Origin: Pseudomonas sp. A34-9
GTDB lineage: Bacteria; Pseudomonadota; Gammaproteobacteria; Pseudomonadales; Pseudomonadaceae
NCBI RefSeq assembly: GCF_029543085.1
Contig: NZ_CP119967.1
Span: 3,126,501 to 3,190,500, forward strand
Length of the DNA stretch: 64,000 nucleotides
Direction: 5' to 3'
Under the pieces are notes generated by a model. That model ran no database searches. It saw only the letters and a list, made by a program, of their open reading frames with translations, and was not told where the DNA came from. Positions 52,296-61,776 of this stretch are shown piece by piece; position 1 is the first letter of the stretch; each line of letters begins with the position of its first letter. Both the position numbers and the translations under genes were made by a program.

Positions 52296-52485
52296 TTTCG
52301 AGATTGGCGGTGTCTATCTGCCGCCCATTGCCCAGGCGCTATTGTTGGCCATACCGATATTCATGCTGCTCGACTGGGGGTTGCGGCGTCTGGGTGTGCT
52401 GCGTCTGGTCTGGCATGAAGCGCTGTTCGAAGGCGCCTTGTATGCCTGCGTCTGTGCCACGCTGATTCTGCTGATGGGAGGCTGA
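52285..52485 (+). CDS. DUF1656-family small membrane protein, TTG start
   Basis: A 66-residue protein with the family start LSIDFEIGGVYLPPIAQALLLAIPIF, then DWGLRRLGVLRLVWHEALFE and a second helix. It resembles AaeX and accompanies FUSC/HlyD exporters. The start is TTG 52285, with AAGGAG (52270-52275) 9 bases upstream; it overlaps the FUSC stop by 11 bases. A GTG further upstream at 52243 would add 14 residues that are not family-like. Role in the complex is not known to me. Confidence 0.85.
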   Translation: MSIDFEIGGVYLPPIAQALLLAIPIFMLLDWGLRRLGVLRLVWHEALFEGALYACVCATLILLMGG

Positions 52486-52489
52486 TGCC

Positions 52490-53434
52490 TTGAAAGTGTT
52501 ATTCACGCGATTGATCACATTGGCAGTGGTGCTACTGGCGATCGTGCTTGGCTGGTTCGCCTGGGAGCATTACACCCGCGCACCATGGACTCGCGATGCC
52601 CGGGTCAGAGCCGATGTGGTGACGTTGTCGGCGGATGTCTCGGGGCGCATTGTCAGTCTGGCCGTGCAGGACAACCAGCATGTCGACAAGGGGCAACTGT
52701 TGATGGAGATCGACCCGGCGCGCTATAGGTTGGCGGTGGAGCATTCGCGACGTTCAGTGGAAGTGGCCAAGGCAACACTGGGCCAGTCGCAAGCGGCCAT
52801 CGTTGCCAGTGAAGCCTTGCTCAAGCAGCGGCAAAGCGAAGAGCGCAGGCGGCGTACGCTCAAGCAGGGTTTCGCGATTTCCGGGGAAGAGTGGGAGAAA
52901 TCCAGTACCGATGTGGCGGTGGCCCAGGCGGATCTTTTACGTAATCAGGCCAATCTCGGCCTTGCCGAAGCCAACGTGCAGTTGGCGATTGCCGCGATGA
53001 CTCAGGCCGAACTGGACTTGCAGCGCACCCGCGTCGAGTCCCCGGTGAGCGGCTATGTCACCAACCTGCTGACCCGTGAGGGCGATTATGCGGTGGCCGG
53101 TGGCGCGTTGTTGGCGCTGGTCGACAGTGATTCGTTCTACATCAGTGGTTATTTCGAAGAAACCAAATTGCCGCGAATTACAGAGGGCGCTCGGGTACGC
53201 GTGCAATTAATGAGTGGGGAGACCTTTGGTGGCACAGTGCAGAGCATTGCCTTCGCCATCGCCGACCGGGAAAACGCCCCGGGAAGTCGGTTACTGGCCA
53301 ACATCAACCCGAGTTACACGTGGGTAAAACTGGCACAGCGAGTGCCGGTGCGGATCGACATTGATGGCGACTATGCCGGCAAAAACCGCTTGCGTGCCGG
53401 CACCACAGCCACCGTCACAGTTCTGGAAAACTGA
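52490..53434 (+). CDS. HlyD-family membrane fusion protein (AaeA-like)
   Basis: A 314-residue periplasmic adaptor anchored by one N-terminal helix (ITLAVVLLAIVLGWFAW). It shows the biotinyl-lipoyl halves (RVRADVVTLSADVSGRIVSLAVQDNQHVDKGQLLMEIDPARY and RVESPVSGYVTNLLTREGDYAVAGGALLALVDSD), a coiled-coil hairpin between them and a beta-barrel end. The start is a TTG at 52490, 4 bases after the DUF1656 gene. It links the FUSC exporter to an outer membrane channel and completes a three-gene aae-type operon. Confidence 0.93.
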   Translation: MKVLFTRLITLAVVLLAIVLGWFAWEHYTRAPWTRDARVRADVVTLSADVSGRIVSLAVQDNQHVDKGQLLMEIDPARYRLAVEHSRRSVEVAKATLGQSQAAIVASEALLKQRQSEERRRRTLKQGFAISGEEWEKSSTDVAVAQADLLRNQANLGLAEANVQLAIAAMTQAELDLQRTRVESPVSGYVTNLLTREGDYAVAGGALLALVDSDSFYISGYFEETKLPRITEGARVRVQLMSGETFGGTVQSIAFAIADRENAPGSRLLANINPSYTWVKLAQRVPVRIDIDGDYAGKNRLRAGTTATVTVLEN

Positions 53435-53439
53435 TCCCG

Positions 53440-53522
53440 GTAGGAGCTGCCGCAGGCTGCGATCTTTTGCTTTTGCCTTTAAAAGAGCAGATCAAAAGAT
53501 CGCAGCCTGCGGCAGCTCCTAC
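53440..53522. repeat. REP-type palindrome, class A
   Basis: Near-perfect inverted repeat starting GTAGGAGCTGCCGCAGGCTG and ending with its complement. It follows the HlyD gene by 5 bases and lies before a terminator for the convergent mexEF-oprN operon. Confidence 0.92.
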
Positions 53523-53560
53523 AGAGGGAACAGTGGCGTTCGGGTGATGTGACCAGGCAT

Positions 53561-53593
53561 AAAAAAGCCCCGCGACCGAATGATACGCGGGGC
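53561..53593 (-). terminator. Intrinsic terminator of mexEF-oprN
   Basis: On the minus strand the stem GCCCCGCG/CGCGGGGC (arms 53567-53574 and 53586-53593) is followed by a run of six T (53561-53566). It lies 50 bases past the oprN stop and ends the pump operon. Confidence 0.88.
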
Positions 53594-53642
53594 AAAAAAT
53601 TTGGTTGGTTGCGGCCAACCAAAGGAGCTCTTTAACAATCGA

Positions 53643-55064
53643 TTACTTGCTGGCGACAGTCTCCGGTTGCCAGCCGCCGCCAAGGGCCTTGTAGATCGCG
53701 ACTATGCCGCGATACAGATCGACTTCAGCCTGGGCCTGACTGTCTTCGGCATTCAACCGTTCACGTTGAGCGTCGAGGAGCACGAGGAAATCAGTTGTCC
53801 CTTCGCGATAGCGGATTTCAGCCAGGTCGGCAGCCTTGCGGCTCGATTCACTTTGGCGAATCAGCGAGATCAGGCGTTGCTGACGCTTGCCGTAATCGCT
53901 GAAAGCGTTTTCCGACTCTTCCAGTGCCAGCAGTACTTGTTGCTCGTAAGTCGCCAGTGCGCCTTCGGCATCAGCATCGGCGCCACGCAAACGGGCGCGC
54001 ACGCTGCCAAGGTCGAACGCCGCCCAGGTGATGCTCGGGCCGAGTGCCCAGGCGTTGGCCGCCGAGGAACCGATCTGCGAACCACGCCCGGCCGTCCAGC
54101 CGAGGAAGCCGCTAAGGCTGACCCGAGGGAACAGATCGGCTTTCGCCACGCCGATACGCGCCGTGGCCGAAGCCAGTTTGCGTTCAGCGCTGAGAATGTC
54201 CGGACGACGCTGCAGCAGTTCGCCCGGATCACCGATCGGCAAGGCCTTGGCAATCGCCGGCAAGTCTTTCGGGCTCAGATCGACAGTCAGTTTGTCCGGA
54301 CGCTCGCCCAGCAGGGTGGCGATACGGTTTTTCTGCCGAACCTGTTCTGCCTGCAATTGCGGCACGCTGGCTTCGACCGAGGCCAGACGCGCATCGGCCC
54401 GTTCGACGTCGAGTTGATCGCCAACGCCGGCATCACGCAGGCTGATGGTGATCTTGCGCGACTCCTGCTGGTTGTTCAGGTTGGCCACGGCGATCTTTTC
54501 GCGCAGTTGCGCACCACGCAGTTGACCGTAAGCATCGACCAGTTCGGCAATCATGGTGACTTGCAGTTGGTAGAGATCAGCCTCAACCGCTTGCTGCTCG
54601 GCGTCGGCCGATTCCAGATTGCGCTGGATACGGCCGAACAAGTCCAGCTCCCAGGCCATGTCCAGCCCCAGGTCGTAGCGCTCACTGTTGACCCGTTTGG
54701 TGGTCTGGCCGGGGATTTGCCCCTTGGCCAGATCACTGCTGGCGCGGCTGGTGATGGTCGGCATCGCATCGTTGCTGACGTCGTCGCGGATCGCCCGGGC
54801 GGCTTTCCAGCGAGCGAATGCTACGCGCAGTTCACGGTTGCCTTGCAGCGATTGCGTCACCAACTGGTTGAGGGTCGGATCGTCGAACTGCTGCCACCAG
54901 ATGCCTTCGAATTTCGAACGGTCGAAGTTCTTCTGGCCGGCGGCGCCGTCGGTGGCGGACGTGATGTTCGCCGCCTCCGTCGTCGGGGTCTTGTAGTCAG
55001 GGCCGACGGCGCAGGCACTCAGGGCCAGCACCAACAGGCTCGGCAGGAAGACTTTCAGACTCAT
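53643..55064 (-). CDS. oprN: Outer membrane efflux channel OprN
   Basis: A 473-residue outer membrane factor lipoprotein of the OprM/NodT family with a lipobox (LALSAC) and two repeated outer-membrane-efflux domains. The pattern SRASSDLAKGQIPGQTTKRVNSERYDLGLDMAWELDLFGRI and FSDYGKRQQRLISLIRQSE matches P. aeruginosa OprN closely. It forms the channel of the MexE-MexF pump. The start overlaps the mexF stop by 4 bases (ATGA), so the two are coupled. A terminator follows the gene. Confidence 0.94.
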   Translation of the reverse strand: MSLKVFLPSLLVLALSACAVGPDYKTPTTEAANITSATDGAAGQKNFDRSKFEGIWWQQFDDPTLNQLVTQSLQGNRELRVAFARWKAARAIRDDVSNDAMPTITSRASSDLAKGQIPGQTTKRVNSERYDLGLDMAWELDLFGRIQRNLESADAEQQAVEADLYQLQVTMIAELVDAYGQLRGAQLREKIAVANLNNQQESRKITISLRDAGVGDQLDVERADARLASVEASVPQLQAEQVRQKNRIATLLGERPDKLTVDLSPKDLPAIAKALPIGDPGELLQRRPDILSAERKLASATARIGVAKADLFPRVSLSGFLGWTAGRGSQIGSSAANAWALGPSITWAAFDLGSVRARLRGADADAEGALATYEQQVLLALEESENAFSDYGKRQQRLISLIRQSESSRKAADLAEIRYREGTTDFLVLLDAQRERLNAEDSQAQAEVDLYRGIVAIYKALGGGWQPETVASK

Positions 55065-58000
55065 TGGTGCGCCTCCAGTGGCTTTTGAAGAGTGAGCGCC
55101 TTGGCCGCTTTGCGCTGCTCGCCGCGTTCGACAAAGTTACGGATCAGTACGTAGAACACGGGTGTCAGCAACAGACCGAAGAAGGTCACCCCGAGCATCC
55201 CGGAGAACACTGCCACACCCATGGCATGACGCATCTCGGCACCGGCACCGCTGGAGAACACCAGTGGCACCACACCCATGATGAACGCGAAGGAGGTCAT
55301 CAGGATCGGCCGCAAACGCAGACGGCAGGCTTCCAGTACCGCAGCGAGCGGGTTGAGGCCTTCTTCCTGTTTGTCCTTGGCAAACTCGACGATCAGAATC
55401 GCGTTCTTACAGGCAAGTCCCACCAGTACGATCAAACCGATCTGGGTGAAGATGTTGTTGTCACCCCCCGAGATGATCACGCCGGTGATAGCTGACAGCA
55501 GCGTCATCGGTACGATCAGGATTACCGCCAATGGCAGGCTCCAGCTTTCGTATTGAGCGGCGAGCACCAGGAACGCCAGCAATACGCAGAGAGGGAACAC
55601 GAACAACGCGGTGTTGCCGGACAAAATCTGCTGGTAGGTCAGGTCGGTCCACTCGTAGGTCATGCCGTTTGGCAGTTCATCTTTCAGCAGTTTCTCGATG
55701 GCTTTCTCGGCCTGGCCGGAGCTGTAACCGGGAGCTGCCGCACCGTTGATTTCTGCGGTGATGAAGCCGTTGTAGTGCATCACGCGATCCGGGCCCGAGG
55801 TGTCGCTGACCTTGATGAAGGTCGCCAGCGGGATCATTTCGCCTTTGTTGTTGCGTACTTTCAGCTGGCCGATCTGGTCGGATTCGAGACGGAACTGTTG
55901 TTCAGCCTGAACGTTGACCTGATAGGTGCGCCCGAAACGGTTGAAGTCGTTGGCATACAGCGAGCCCAGGTAGATCTGCAGGGTGTCGAAGATGTCGCTG
56001 ACGGCCACCCCGTGGGTCTTGGCTTTTTCACGGTCGATGGCGGCATCGACCTGTGGAACGTTCACGGTGTAGCTGGTGAACAGCCCGGCCAGTTCCGGCA
56101 CGCTGTGGCTTTTGTTGATGATGTTCATGGTTTCTTTGTACAGCTCGTCGTAGCCCAGGTTGCCCCGGTCTTCGATTTGCAGGCGGAAACCACCAATGGT
56201 GCCCAGACCTTGTACCGGCGGTGGCGGGAAGATCGCCATGTACGCCTCTTGAATGTTCGCGTACTGGCCGTTCAAGGCACCGGCAATTGCACCGGCGGAC
56301 ATGCTCGGGTCTTTACGTTCGTCGAACGGTTTCAGGGTCACGAAGACGATGCCGGCGTTCGGGCTGTTGGTGAAGCCGTTGATCGACAGGCCCGGGAACG
56401 CAACGGCGCTTTCCACGCCTGGCTGTTTCAGCGCCAGGTCGGACATGCGTTTGATCACGTCTTCAGTGCGATCCAGGCTCGCGGCGTCCGGCAGTTGCGC
56501 GAAAGCTACGAGGTATTGCTTGTCCTGGCCAGGTACGAAGCCGGTCGGGGTGTTGGAGAAACCGAAGAAGGTCAGCACCATCAGACCGGCGTAGAGCAGA
56601 AGGGCGATGCCGCTGCTGCGGATAACCCGGCCCACCGTGCCGACGTAGCCATGGCTGGCGCGGTCGAAGAAGCGGTTGAACGGACGGAACAGCCAGCCAC
56701 CGAAAATCTTGTCGAGCACCTTGGAGAAGCGGTCTTTCGGCGCGTCATGGCTTTTGAGCAATACAGCGGCCAGTGCGGGCGACAGGGTCAGCGAGTTGAA
56801 CGCAGAGATCACCGTCGAAATAGCGATGGTCAGTGCGAACTGCTTGTAGAACTGCCCGGTGAGGCCAGAGATGAAAGCTGCCGGGATGAACACTGCACAC
56901 AGCACCAGGGCCGTTGCGATGATCGGGCCGGTGACTTCACGCATCGCCCGTTTGGTTGCTTCGACCGGTGTGAGTCCGAGTTCAATGTTCCGTTCGACGT
57001 TTTCCACCACCACGATGGCGTCGTCCACCACGATACCGATGGCCAACACCAGACCGAACAGCGACAGCGCGTTGAGCGAGAAACCGAACAGGTGCATCAC
57101 CGCAAACGTACCGATCAACGATACCGGCACCGCCACCAACGGAATGATCGAAGCGCGCCAGGTTTGCAGGAACAGGATCACCACCAAAACCACGAGGATC
57201 AGCGCTTCGAAGAGGGTGTGAACCACCGCCTCGATCGAGCCACGCACGAAGATCGTCGGGTCATAGACGATGCTGTAGTCCATGCCTTGCGGGAAGCCTT
57301 TCTTCAGCTCTTCCATCTTGCCGCGAACTTCGTTCGAGATGTCGATGGCGTTGGAACCCGGACGCTGGAAGATCGGGATCGCTACAGCAGGCTGGTTGTT
57401 CAGCAACGAACGCAGGGCGTATTGGCTGGATCCCAGTTCAACCCGAGCGATGTCCTTGAGGCGAGTGATTTCACCGTTGTCGCCTGCGCGAATGATGATG
57501 TTCTCGAACTCTTCCTCGGAGACCAGACGGCCCTGAGTGTTGACCGACAGCTGGAAGCTCTGGGCATTCGGGGCAGGCGGCGCACCCAGTTGCCCGGCAG
57601 CCACCTGACGGTTCTGCTCACGGATCGCGGTGACGACATCGGTCGCGGTCAGGTTGCGCGAAGCGGTCTTGTTCGGGTCGAGCCAGACACGCAACGAGTA
57701 GTCGCCCATACCGAACAACTGCACGTCACCGACACCGCCCAGACGAGCGAGCTCATCCTTGATGTTGAGGATCGCGTAGTTGGACAGGTAGAGCATGTCG
57801 TAGCGCTTGTCCGGCGAGGTCAAGTGCACAACCATGGTCAGGTCGGGCGAGGCCTTGTCGACGGTGATACCGATGCGCGTCACTTCCTCGGGAAGTTTCG
57901 GCTCGGTACGGGTCACCCGGTTTTGCACCTGCACCTGCGCGTTGTCCAGGTCAGTGCCCAGGGCGAAGGTGATGGTCAGGGTGATCTTGCCGTCGGCGGT

Positions 58001-58252
58001 CGACTGCGAGGACATGTACAGCATGTTCTCGACGCCGGTGATGGCCTGCTCCAGCGGAGCCGCCACGGTTTCACCGATGACTTTAGGGTTAGCGCCCGGG
58101 AAGTTGGCACGTACCACCACGGTGGGTGGCACGACTTCCGGGTATTCGCTGATCGGTAGCTGGAACAGCGAGATCGCACCGGCGATCAGGATCAACAGCG
58201 AGAGCACCGCTGCGAAGATCGGCCGTGAAATGAAGAATTGGGAAAAATTCAT
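55061..58252 (-). CDS. mexF: RND multidrug efflux transporter MexF
   Basis: A 1063-residue inner-membrane RND pump of the HAE-1 type, with the conserved N-terminus MNFSQFFISRPIFAAVLS, twelve predicted helices, two large periplasmic loops and the proton-relay residues in GIVVDDAIVVVENVERN (two Asp of helix 4). It matches MexF in length and in stretches such as SSQYALRSLLNNQPAVAIPIFQ. Exported compounds in P. aeruginosa include chloramphenicol, quinolones and trimethoprim. It lies 15 bases after mexE and overlaps oprN. Confidence 0.96.
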   Translation of the reverse strand: MNFSQFFISRPIFAAVLSLLILIAGAISLFQLPISEYPEVVPPTVVVRANFPGANPKVIGETVAAPLEQAITGVENMLYMSSQSTADGKITLTITFALGTDLDNAQVQVQNRVTRTEPKLPEEVTRIGITVDKASPDLTMVVHLTSPDKRYDMLYLSNYAILNIKDELARLGGVGDVQLFGMGDYSLRVWLDPNKTASRNLTATDVVTAIREQNRQVAAGQLGAPPAPNAQSFQLSVNTQGRLVSEEEFENIIIRAGDNGEITRLKDIARVELGSSQYALRSLLNNQPAVAIPIFQRPGSNAIDISNEVRGKMEELKKGFPQGMDYSIVYDPTIFVRGSIEAVVHTLFEALILVVLVVILFLQTWRASIIPLVAVPVSLIGTFAVMHLFGFSLNALSLFGLVLAIGIVVDDAIVVVENVERNIELGLTPVEATKRAMREVTGPIIATALVLCAVFIPAAFISGLTGQFYKQFALTIAISTVISAFNSLTLSPALAAVLLKSHDAPKDRFSKVLDKIFGGWLFRPFNRFFDRASHGYVGTVGRVIRSSGIALLLYAGLMVLTFFGFSNTPTGFVPGQDKQYLVAFAQLPDAASLDRTEDVIKRMSDLALKQPGVESAVAFPGLSINGFTNSPNAGIVFVTLKPFDERKDPSMSAGAIAGALNGQYANIQEAYMAIFPPPPVQGLGTIGGFRLQIEDRGNLGYDELYKETMNIINKSHSVPELAGLFTSYTVNVPQVDAAIDREKAKTHGVAVSDIFDTLQIYLGSLYANDFNRFGRTYQVNVQAEQQFRLESDQIGQLKVRNNKGEMIPLATFIKVSDTSGPDRVMHYNGFITAEINGAAAPGYSSGQAEKAIEKLLKDELPNGMTYEWTDLTYQQILSGNTALFVFPLCVLLAFLVLAAQYESWSLPLAVILIVPMTLLSAITGVIISGGDNNIFTQIGLIVLVGLACKNAILIVEFAKDKQEEGLNPLAAVLEACRLRLRPILMTSFAFIMGVVPLVFSSGAGAEMRHAMGVAVFSGMLGVTFFGLLLTPVFYVLIRNFVERGEQRKAAKALTLQKPLEAHQ

Positions 58253-58267
58253 CGGAGTTGTCGTCCC

Positions 58268-59521
58268 TTAACCGCGTGGGGTCGTAGCAGCCAGCTTCAC
58301 AACCGCACCGGACGCACCTTTGGCAGGGGCGACTTTGGGCAGGTTGCTGGCTTCCAGCGCTTGACGTTGTTGAGCGAGTGCCGCGATGGTCTGTTCGCTG
58401 GCCATCGGCACCACTTCCGGGGTAACCGGTGAACCAGGACGAACCCGTTGCAGACCCTTGACGATGATCGTGTCGTCCTTGTTCAGGCCGGTACGGACGA
58501 TGCGCAGGCCTTCGATTTTCGGACCGAGTTCGACGGCGCGGTACGCGGTTTTGTTGTCCGCATCCATTACCAGCACGAATTTCTTGCCCAGGTCAGTGCC
58601 GACCGCTTCATCGTTGATCAGCATGGCGTTGTAGGTGCCGCTGCCGACCAGCTTCAGGCGTGCGTACAGGCCCGGGGTGTAGGTGCCATCGCTGTTGTCG
58701 AACACCGCGCGACCACGGATGGTGCCGGTTTTCGGGTTGACCTGGTTGTCGACGAAGTTCATCTGACCGAGGTGCGGGTTGCCGTCTTCGTTGGACAGGC
58801 CCATGTACACCGGGGTCGTGGCGCCGCGTTGACCGTTGCGGGCGAGCTGGGTGTATTTGAGGAACACACGCTCGTCGGCGTCGAAGTAGGCGTAGACGCG
58901 GTCGGTGGAAACCACGCTGGTCAGTGGCGTGGTGTCGGCGGTCACCAGGTTGCCGGCGGTGATTTCGGCACGGCTGACGCGGCCACTGATCGGCGCGGTG
59001 ACGCGGGTGAAGCTGAGGTTCAGCTTGGCCAGATCCAGTTGTGCTTGCAGGGCACCGACGGCGGCGCGGGCTTCCTGTGCGGCGCTGGTGCGCGAATCGG
59101 CCAATTCGGCGGAAATGGCGTTGCTGGCGCGCAGACGTTCACCCCGGCCGGCTTCGTTTTCACTGCGGGTGGCGTTGGCGCGGGATTGGGCTACCAGGGC
59201 TTCGAGGCGGCGAACTTCAGCCTGGAACGGACGCGGGTCGATCTGGAACAGCAGATCGCCTTTCTTGACCAGTGCGCCTTCAGTGAAAGCGACGTCGTCG
59301 ATCTGGCCGGAGACCCGTGGACGGATTTCAACGGTTTCCGGCGCTTCGAGGCGCCCGGTGAATTCGTCCCACTCGTTGACCGGTTGTTCCAGCACCTTGG
59401 CCACGCTGACTTTCGCAGCGGGCAGGGTGGCGGCAGTCTCCGGAGTCTTGCCGCAGGCGCTCATCACCAGTACGGCCAACAGGGCCAACGGGAAGCGCAA
59501 ATGTTTGAATGACTGTTCCAT
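58268..59521 (-). CDS. mexE: RND membrane fusion lipoprotein MexE
   Basis: A 417-residue periplasmic adaptor lipoprotein. The signal peptide ends at the lipobox VMSAC and is followed by GKTPE, as in MexE. The lipoyl (EFTGRLEAPETVEIRPRVSGQIDDVAFTEGALVKKGDLLFQIDPRPF) and coiled-coil segments (GRGERLRASNAISAELADSRTSAAQEA) are nearly those of P. aeruginosa MexE. ATG 59521 is chosen since the family starts MEQS; the longer in-frame start has no support. It is the first gene of the pump operon, and a MexT-like site is 76 bases upstream. Confidence 0.95.
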   Translation of the reverse strand: MEQSFKHLRFPLALLAVLVMSACGKTPETAATLPAAKVSVAKVLEQPVNEWDEFTGRLEAPETVEIRPRVSGQIDDVAFTEGALVKKGDLLFQIDPRPFQAEVRRLEALVAQSRANATRSENEAGRGERLRASNAISAELADSRTSAAQEARAAVGALQAQLDLAKLNLSFTRVTAPISGRVSRAEITAGNLVTADTTPLTSVVSTDRVYAYFDADERVFLKYTQLARNGQRGATTPVYMGLSNEDGNPHLGQMNFVDNQVNPKTGTIRGRAVFDNSDGTYTPGLYARLKLVGSGTYNAMLINDEAVGTDLGKKFVLVMDADNKTAYRAVELGPKIEGLRIVRTGLNKDDTIIVKGLQRVRPGSPVTPEVVPMASEQTIAALAQQRQALEASNLPKVAPAKGASGAVVKLAATTPRG

Positions 59522-59596
59522 GGATGCATCCGCCAATGTATTGAAGATGGGCGGATGATGCTTGGCGGGGTGTGATGGCACGAATCGAATGAAGCA

Positions 59597-59620
59597 AAGG
59601 TAACTATCATTCGGAATGAT
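59597..59620 (-). promoter_or_regulatory. LysR-type (MexT-like nod box) operator before mexE
   Basis: On the minus strand the 24 bases begin ATCATTCCGAATGAT and continue AGTT, ACCTT. The perfect palindrome TATCATTC-G-GAATGATA (59605-59621) contains the LysR pattern ATC-N9-GAT. Against the reported MexT box (ATCA, 5 bases, GTCGAT, 4 bases, ACYAT) the match is partial but in register. It lies 76 bases upstream of mexE. Confidence 0.6.
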
Positions 59621-59751
59621 ATAAGACCCGAACGAGCCCTCTAGCATGCACCTTTCGTTAGGTGGCTATCAATCTCTCCGAGAGCAATTCTGTGTTGCCC
59701 GGTGTGCAAAAGTCAGGGACGAGGCTGCGCGGCGGAGATTATGCGGGGATT

Positions 59752-59785
59752 AAAAATGTCGAACCCGCCATGGCGGCGGGTTCGA
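59752..59785 (-). terminator. Intrinsic terminator of the dipeptidase gene
   Basis: The stem TCGAACCCGCC/GGCGGGTTCGA (arms 59759-59769 and 59775-59785) is followed on the minus strand by TTTTT (59752-59756). It stands 8 bases past the dipeptidase stop codon. Confidence 0.85.
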
Positions 59786-59793
59786 CAGTGCGA

Positions 59794-61533
59794 TCAGAGT
59801 TTCGGCAACTGGCCGATGCGTCCGATCATTTCAGTCACGATCTGCAGATCCAGCTGGAATTGCTCCACAGTCTTGAACTCGCCATCGGTGTGACCGGTGT
59901 ACTTCACGTTCGGCATGGCCAGACCGAATTGCACGCCGTTGGGCAATTCATGCACCGAGGTGGCGCCGGCGGAGGTGCCGAACTCGTGTTTCATGCCGAG
60001 GTTTTCAGTCGACACTGCCAACAGCGCCTTGACCCATTCGCCCTCAGGATTGCGGTACATCGGTTCGGCGATCGAATAGTCGAAGGCAACGGCTACGTGG
60101 CTCTTCTTGCTCCAGGCAGCCAGTTTCTCAGCGATTTCAGCCTTGAGTTTTTCTGGCGACTTGCCCTTCGGCACGCGCAGGTTGACTGCAAGCTTGAAGG
60201 CTTTTTCATCCATGCCGACGTAGGTCAGCGACGTCGTCAGCGGACCCATGAAGGCATCCGAGAAACCGACACCGAGCTTATTGCCAAGGTAATCCAGACC
60301 CCAGTTGTCGGCGGCGTAGCGCGCGGCATCGGTGATGTGGTTGTGCTTGAGCGCGACCTTGCCATCAAGACTATTGATAAAGACCAGCATCCGCGCGACC
60401 GGGTTAATCCCGGACTCAGGTTCGGAGGAGTGCGCGGACACACCGGTCACCGTCAGTTTGACGTCCTTGCCGTCGACCTTGGCGCTCACCTGGAAATCGC
60501 CGCCATTGCGTTTGGCAAACTCGTCGCCAGCTTTTTGCAGGCTGGCGGCCAGTTCGGCAGGTTTATCGGTCACAAGTGTGGCAACCGACGCCGAAGGAAT
60601 CTGGTTGGTCGCCAGGCCACCGGTCATCGAAATGATTTCCGCACCTTTGCCTTCACCTTTGCGCTTGGCAAAGTTGGCCATCACGGTGCCGTAGCCTTTC
60701 TCGGCAATTACTACCGGGTAGCCACCATCCAGCGCCAGGTTGTAGTTCGGTGTCGGATTGCGTTCGAAGTAGTACGGAATCGCATCGCCCGTGGTTTCTT
60801 CAGTGGTGTCGACCAACAGCTTGAAGTTGCGCACCAGCGGCAGCTTTTCTTCCTTGATGACTTTCATGGCATAGAGCGTGACCACGATGCCGTTCTTGTC
60901 ATCCTCGGTGCCGCGACCGTACATGCGGTCGCCGATCAGGGTGATCTTGAACGGGTCGAGGCGGGTGCCATCCTTGAGCACCCAGTTTTCCGGTGTCACC
61001 GGCACCACGTCGGCATGCGCATGAATGCCAACCACTTCATCGCCACTGCCATCGAGGGAAATCTCGTAGACGCGATTATCGATGTTGCGGAATTTCAGGT
61101 TGAACGATTCGGCAAGGCTCTGGATCTTCGCCGCGATCTTGATGAATTCCGGGTTGTCATGCTGATCGACACCGTCCTTGCGATAGGTCGGAATCTCCAC
61201 CAGTTCGCGCAGGGTTTCGGTGGCGGCAGCGCTGTATTTCGCTCGCGTGTAGATACCCAGCAGACGATAGATTTCGTTCTGCTGATCAGCGGTCAGCGTC
61301 TTGTTATCAAGGTAAGCGCCAATCGCCGGGCCGATGTCGGCGGTCTTGGCCAGATCACTCTTGCCCAGATTGCCAAGGAACTGGCGGAAATCTGTAACCT
61401 TGTCGGCACTGAAAGACTTGAGGATTTCAGCGCTCTGTTGCGGGGTGATATTGGCTTGCGCGGGCGCAGTAAATACGGATAGACCGGCCAGCATCAACGT
61501 GGTGGCAGCCAGTTGTTTGAAAGGGAAATTCAT
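59794..61533 (-). CDS. Secreted M20-family dipeptidase (PepV-like)
   Basis: A 579-residue zinc peptidase with a signal peptide (MNFPFKQLAATTLMLAGLSVFTAPAQA). Zinc-ligand motifs HAHADVVP, DDKNG and EETTG, and the later HTDGE, define the M20 family; the central dimerisation domain is at about residues 290-420. It should cleave dipeptides in the periplasm. The ATG at 61533 starts the signal peptide; an ATG at 61545 is only 1 base from an AGG and is less likely. It ends 8 bases before a terminator. Confidence 0.92.
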   Translation of the reverse strand: MNFPFKQLAATTLMLAGLSVFTAPAQANITPQQSAEILKSFSADKVTDFRQFLGNLGKSDLAKTADIGPAIGAYLDNKTLTADQQNEIYRLLGIYTRAKYSAAATETLRELVEIPTYRKDGVDQHDNPEFIKIAAKIQSLAESFNLKFRNIDNRVYEISLDGSGDEVVGIHAHADVVPVTPENWVLKDGTRLDPFKITLIGDRMYGRGTEDDKNGIVVTLYAMKVIKEEKLPLVRNFKLLVDTTEETTGDAIPYYFERNPTPNYNLALDGGYPVVIAEKGYGTVMANFAKRKGEGKGAEIISMTGGLATNQIPSASVATLVTDKPAELAASLQKAGDEFAKRNGGDFQVSAKVDGKDVKLTVTGVSAHSSEPESGINPVARMLVFINSLDGKVALKHNHITDAARYAADNWGLDYLGNKLGVGFSDAFMGPLTTSLTYVGMDEKAFKLAVNLRVPKGKSPEKLKAEIAEKLAAWSKKSHVAVAFDYSIAEPMYRNPEGEWVKALLAVSTENLGMKHEFGTSAGATSVHELPNGVQFGLAMPNVKYTGHTDGEFKTVEQFQLDLQIVTEMIGRIGQLPKL

Positions 61534-61680
61534 TAGGAAGGGCATTCCTTTGCAGGGCAGTGAGATAGGCGTGTCTCAACGCTGAGACACATACATTTAC
61601 AAACTAACACCGTGCTAGAGCCTTGCGGGAGTCCTGAAAGGGGATGTGTCGCACAAAAATGCAAAAGAGGCGCACAAATG

Positions 61681-61711
61681 AAAAAGCCCGGGGACGGTTC
61701 CCGGGCTTTTT
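61681..61711. terminator. Bidirectional intrinsic terminator
   Basis: A symmetric hairpin AAAAAGCCCGGG/CCCGGGCTTTTT with a 7-base loop. Both sides have A/T runs, so it works on either strand. It marks the left boundary of the PAAR/lipase module and is 65 bases past the end of the immunity-like gene. Confidence 0.92.
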
Positions 61712-61776
61712 ATGGGGGCGATTAACTGACGACCAGCGCTTCTGCAAATACCTGCGCCAGGTTCAGCAAAGGGCGG

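Noticed and set aside
55553..58159. An 868-codon open frame on the plus strand opposite mexF
   Set aside because: It is the mirror of a GC-rich gene with strong codon bias, is rich in His, Arg, Val and Asp with no domain, and mexF on the other strand is certain.
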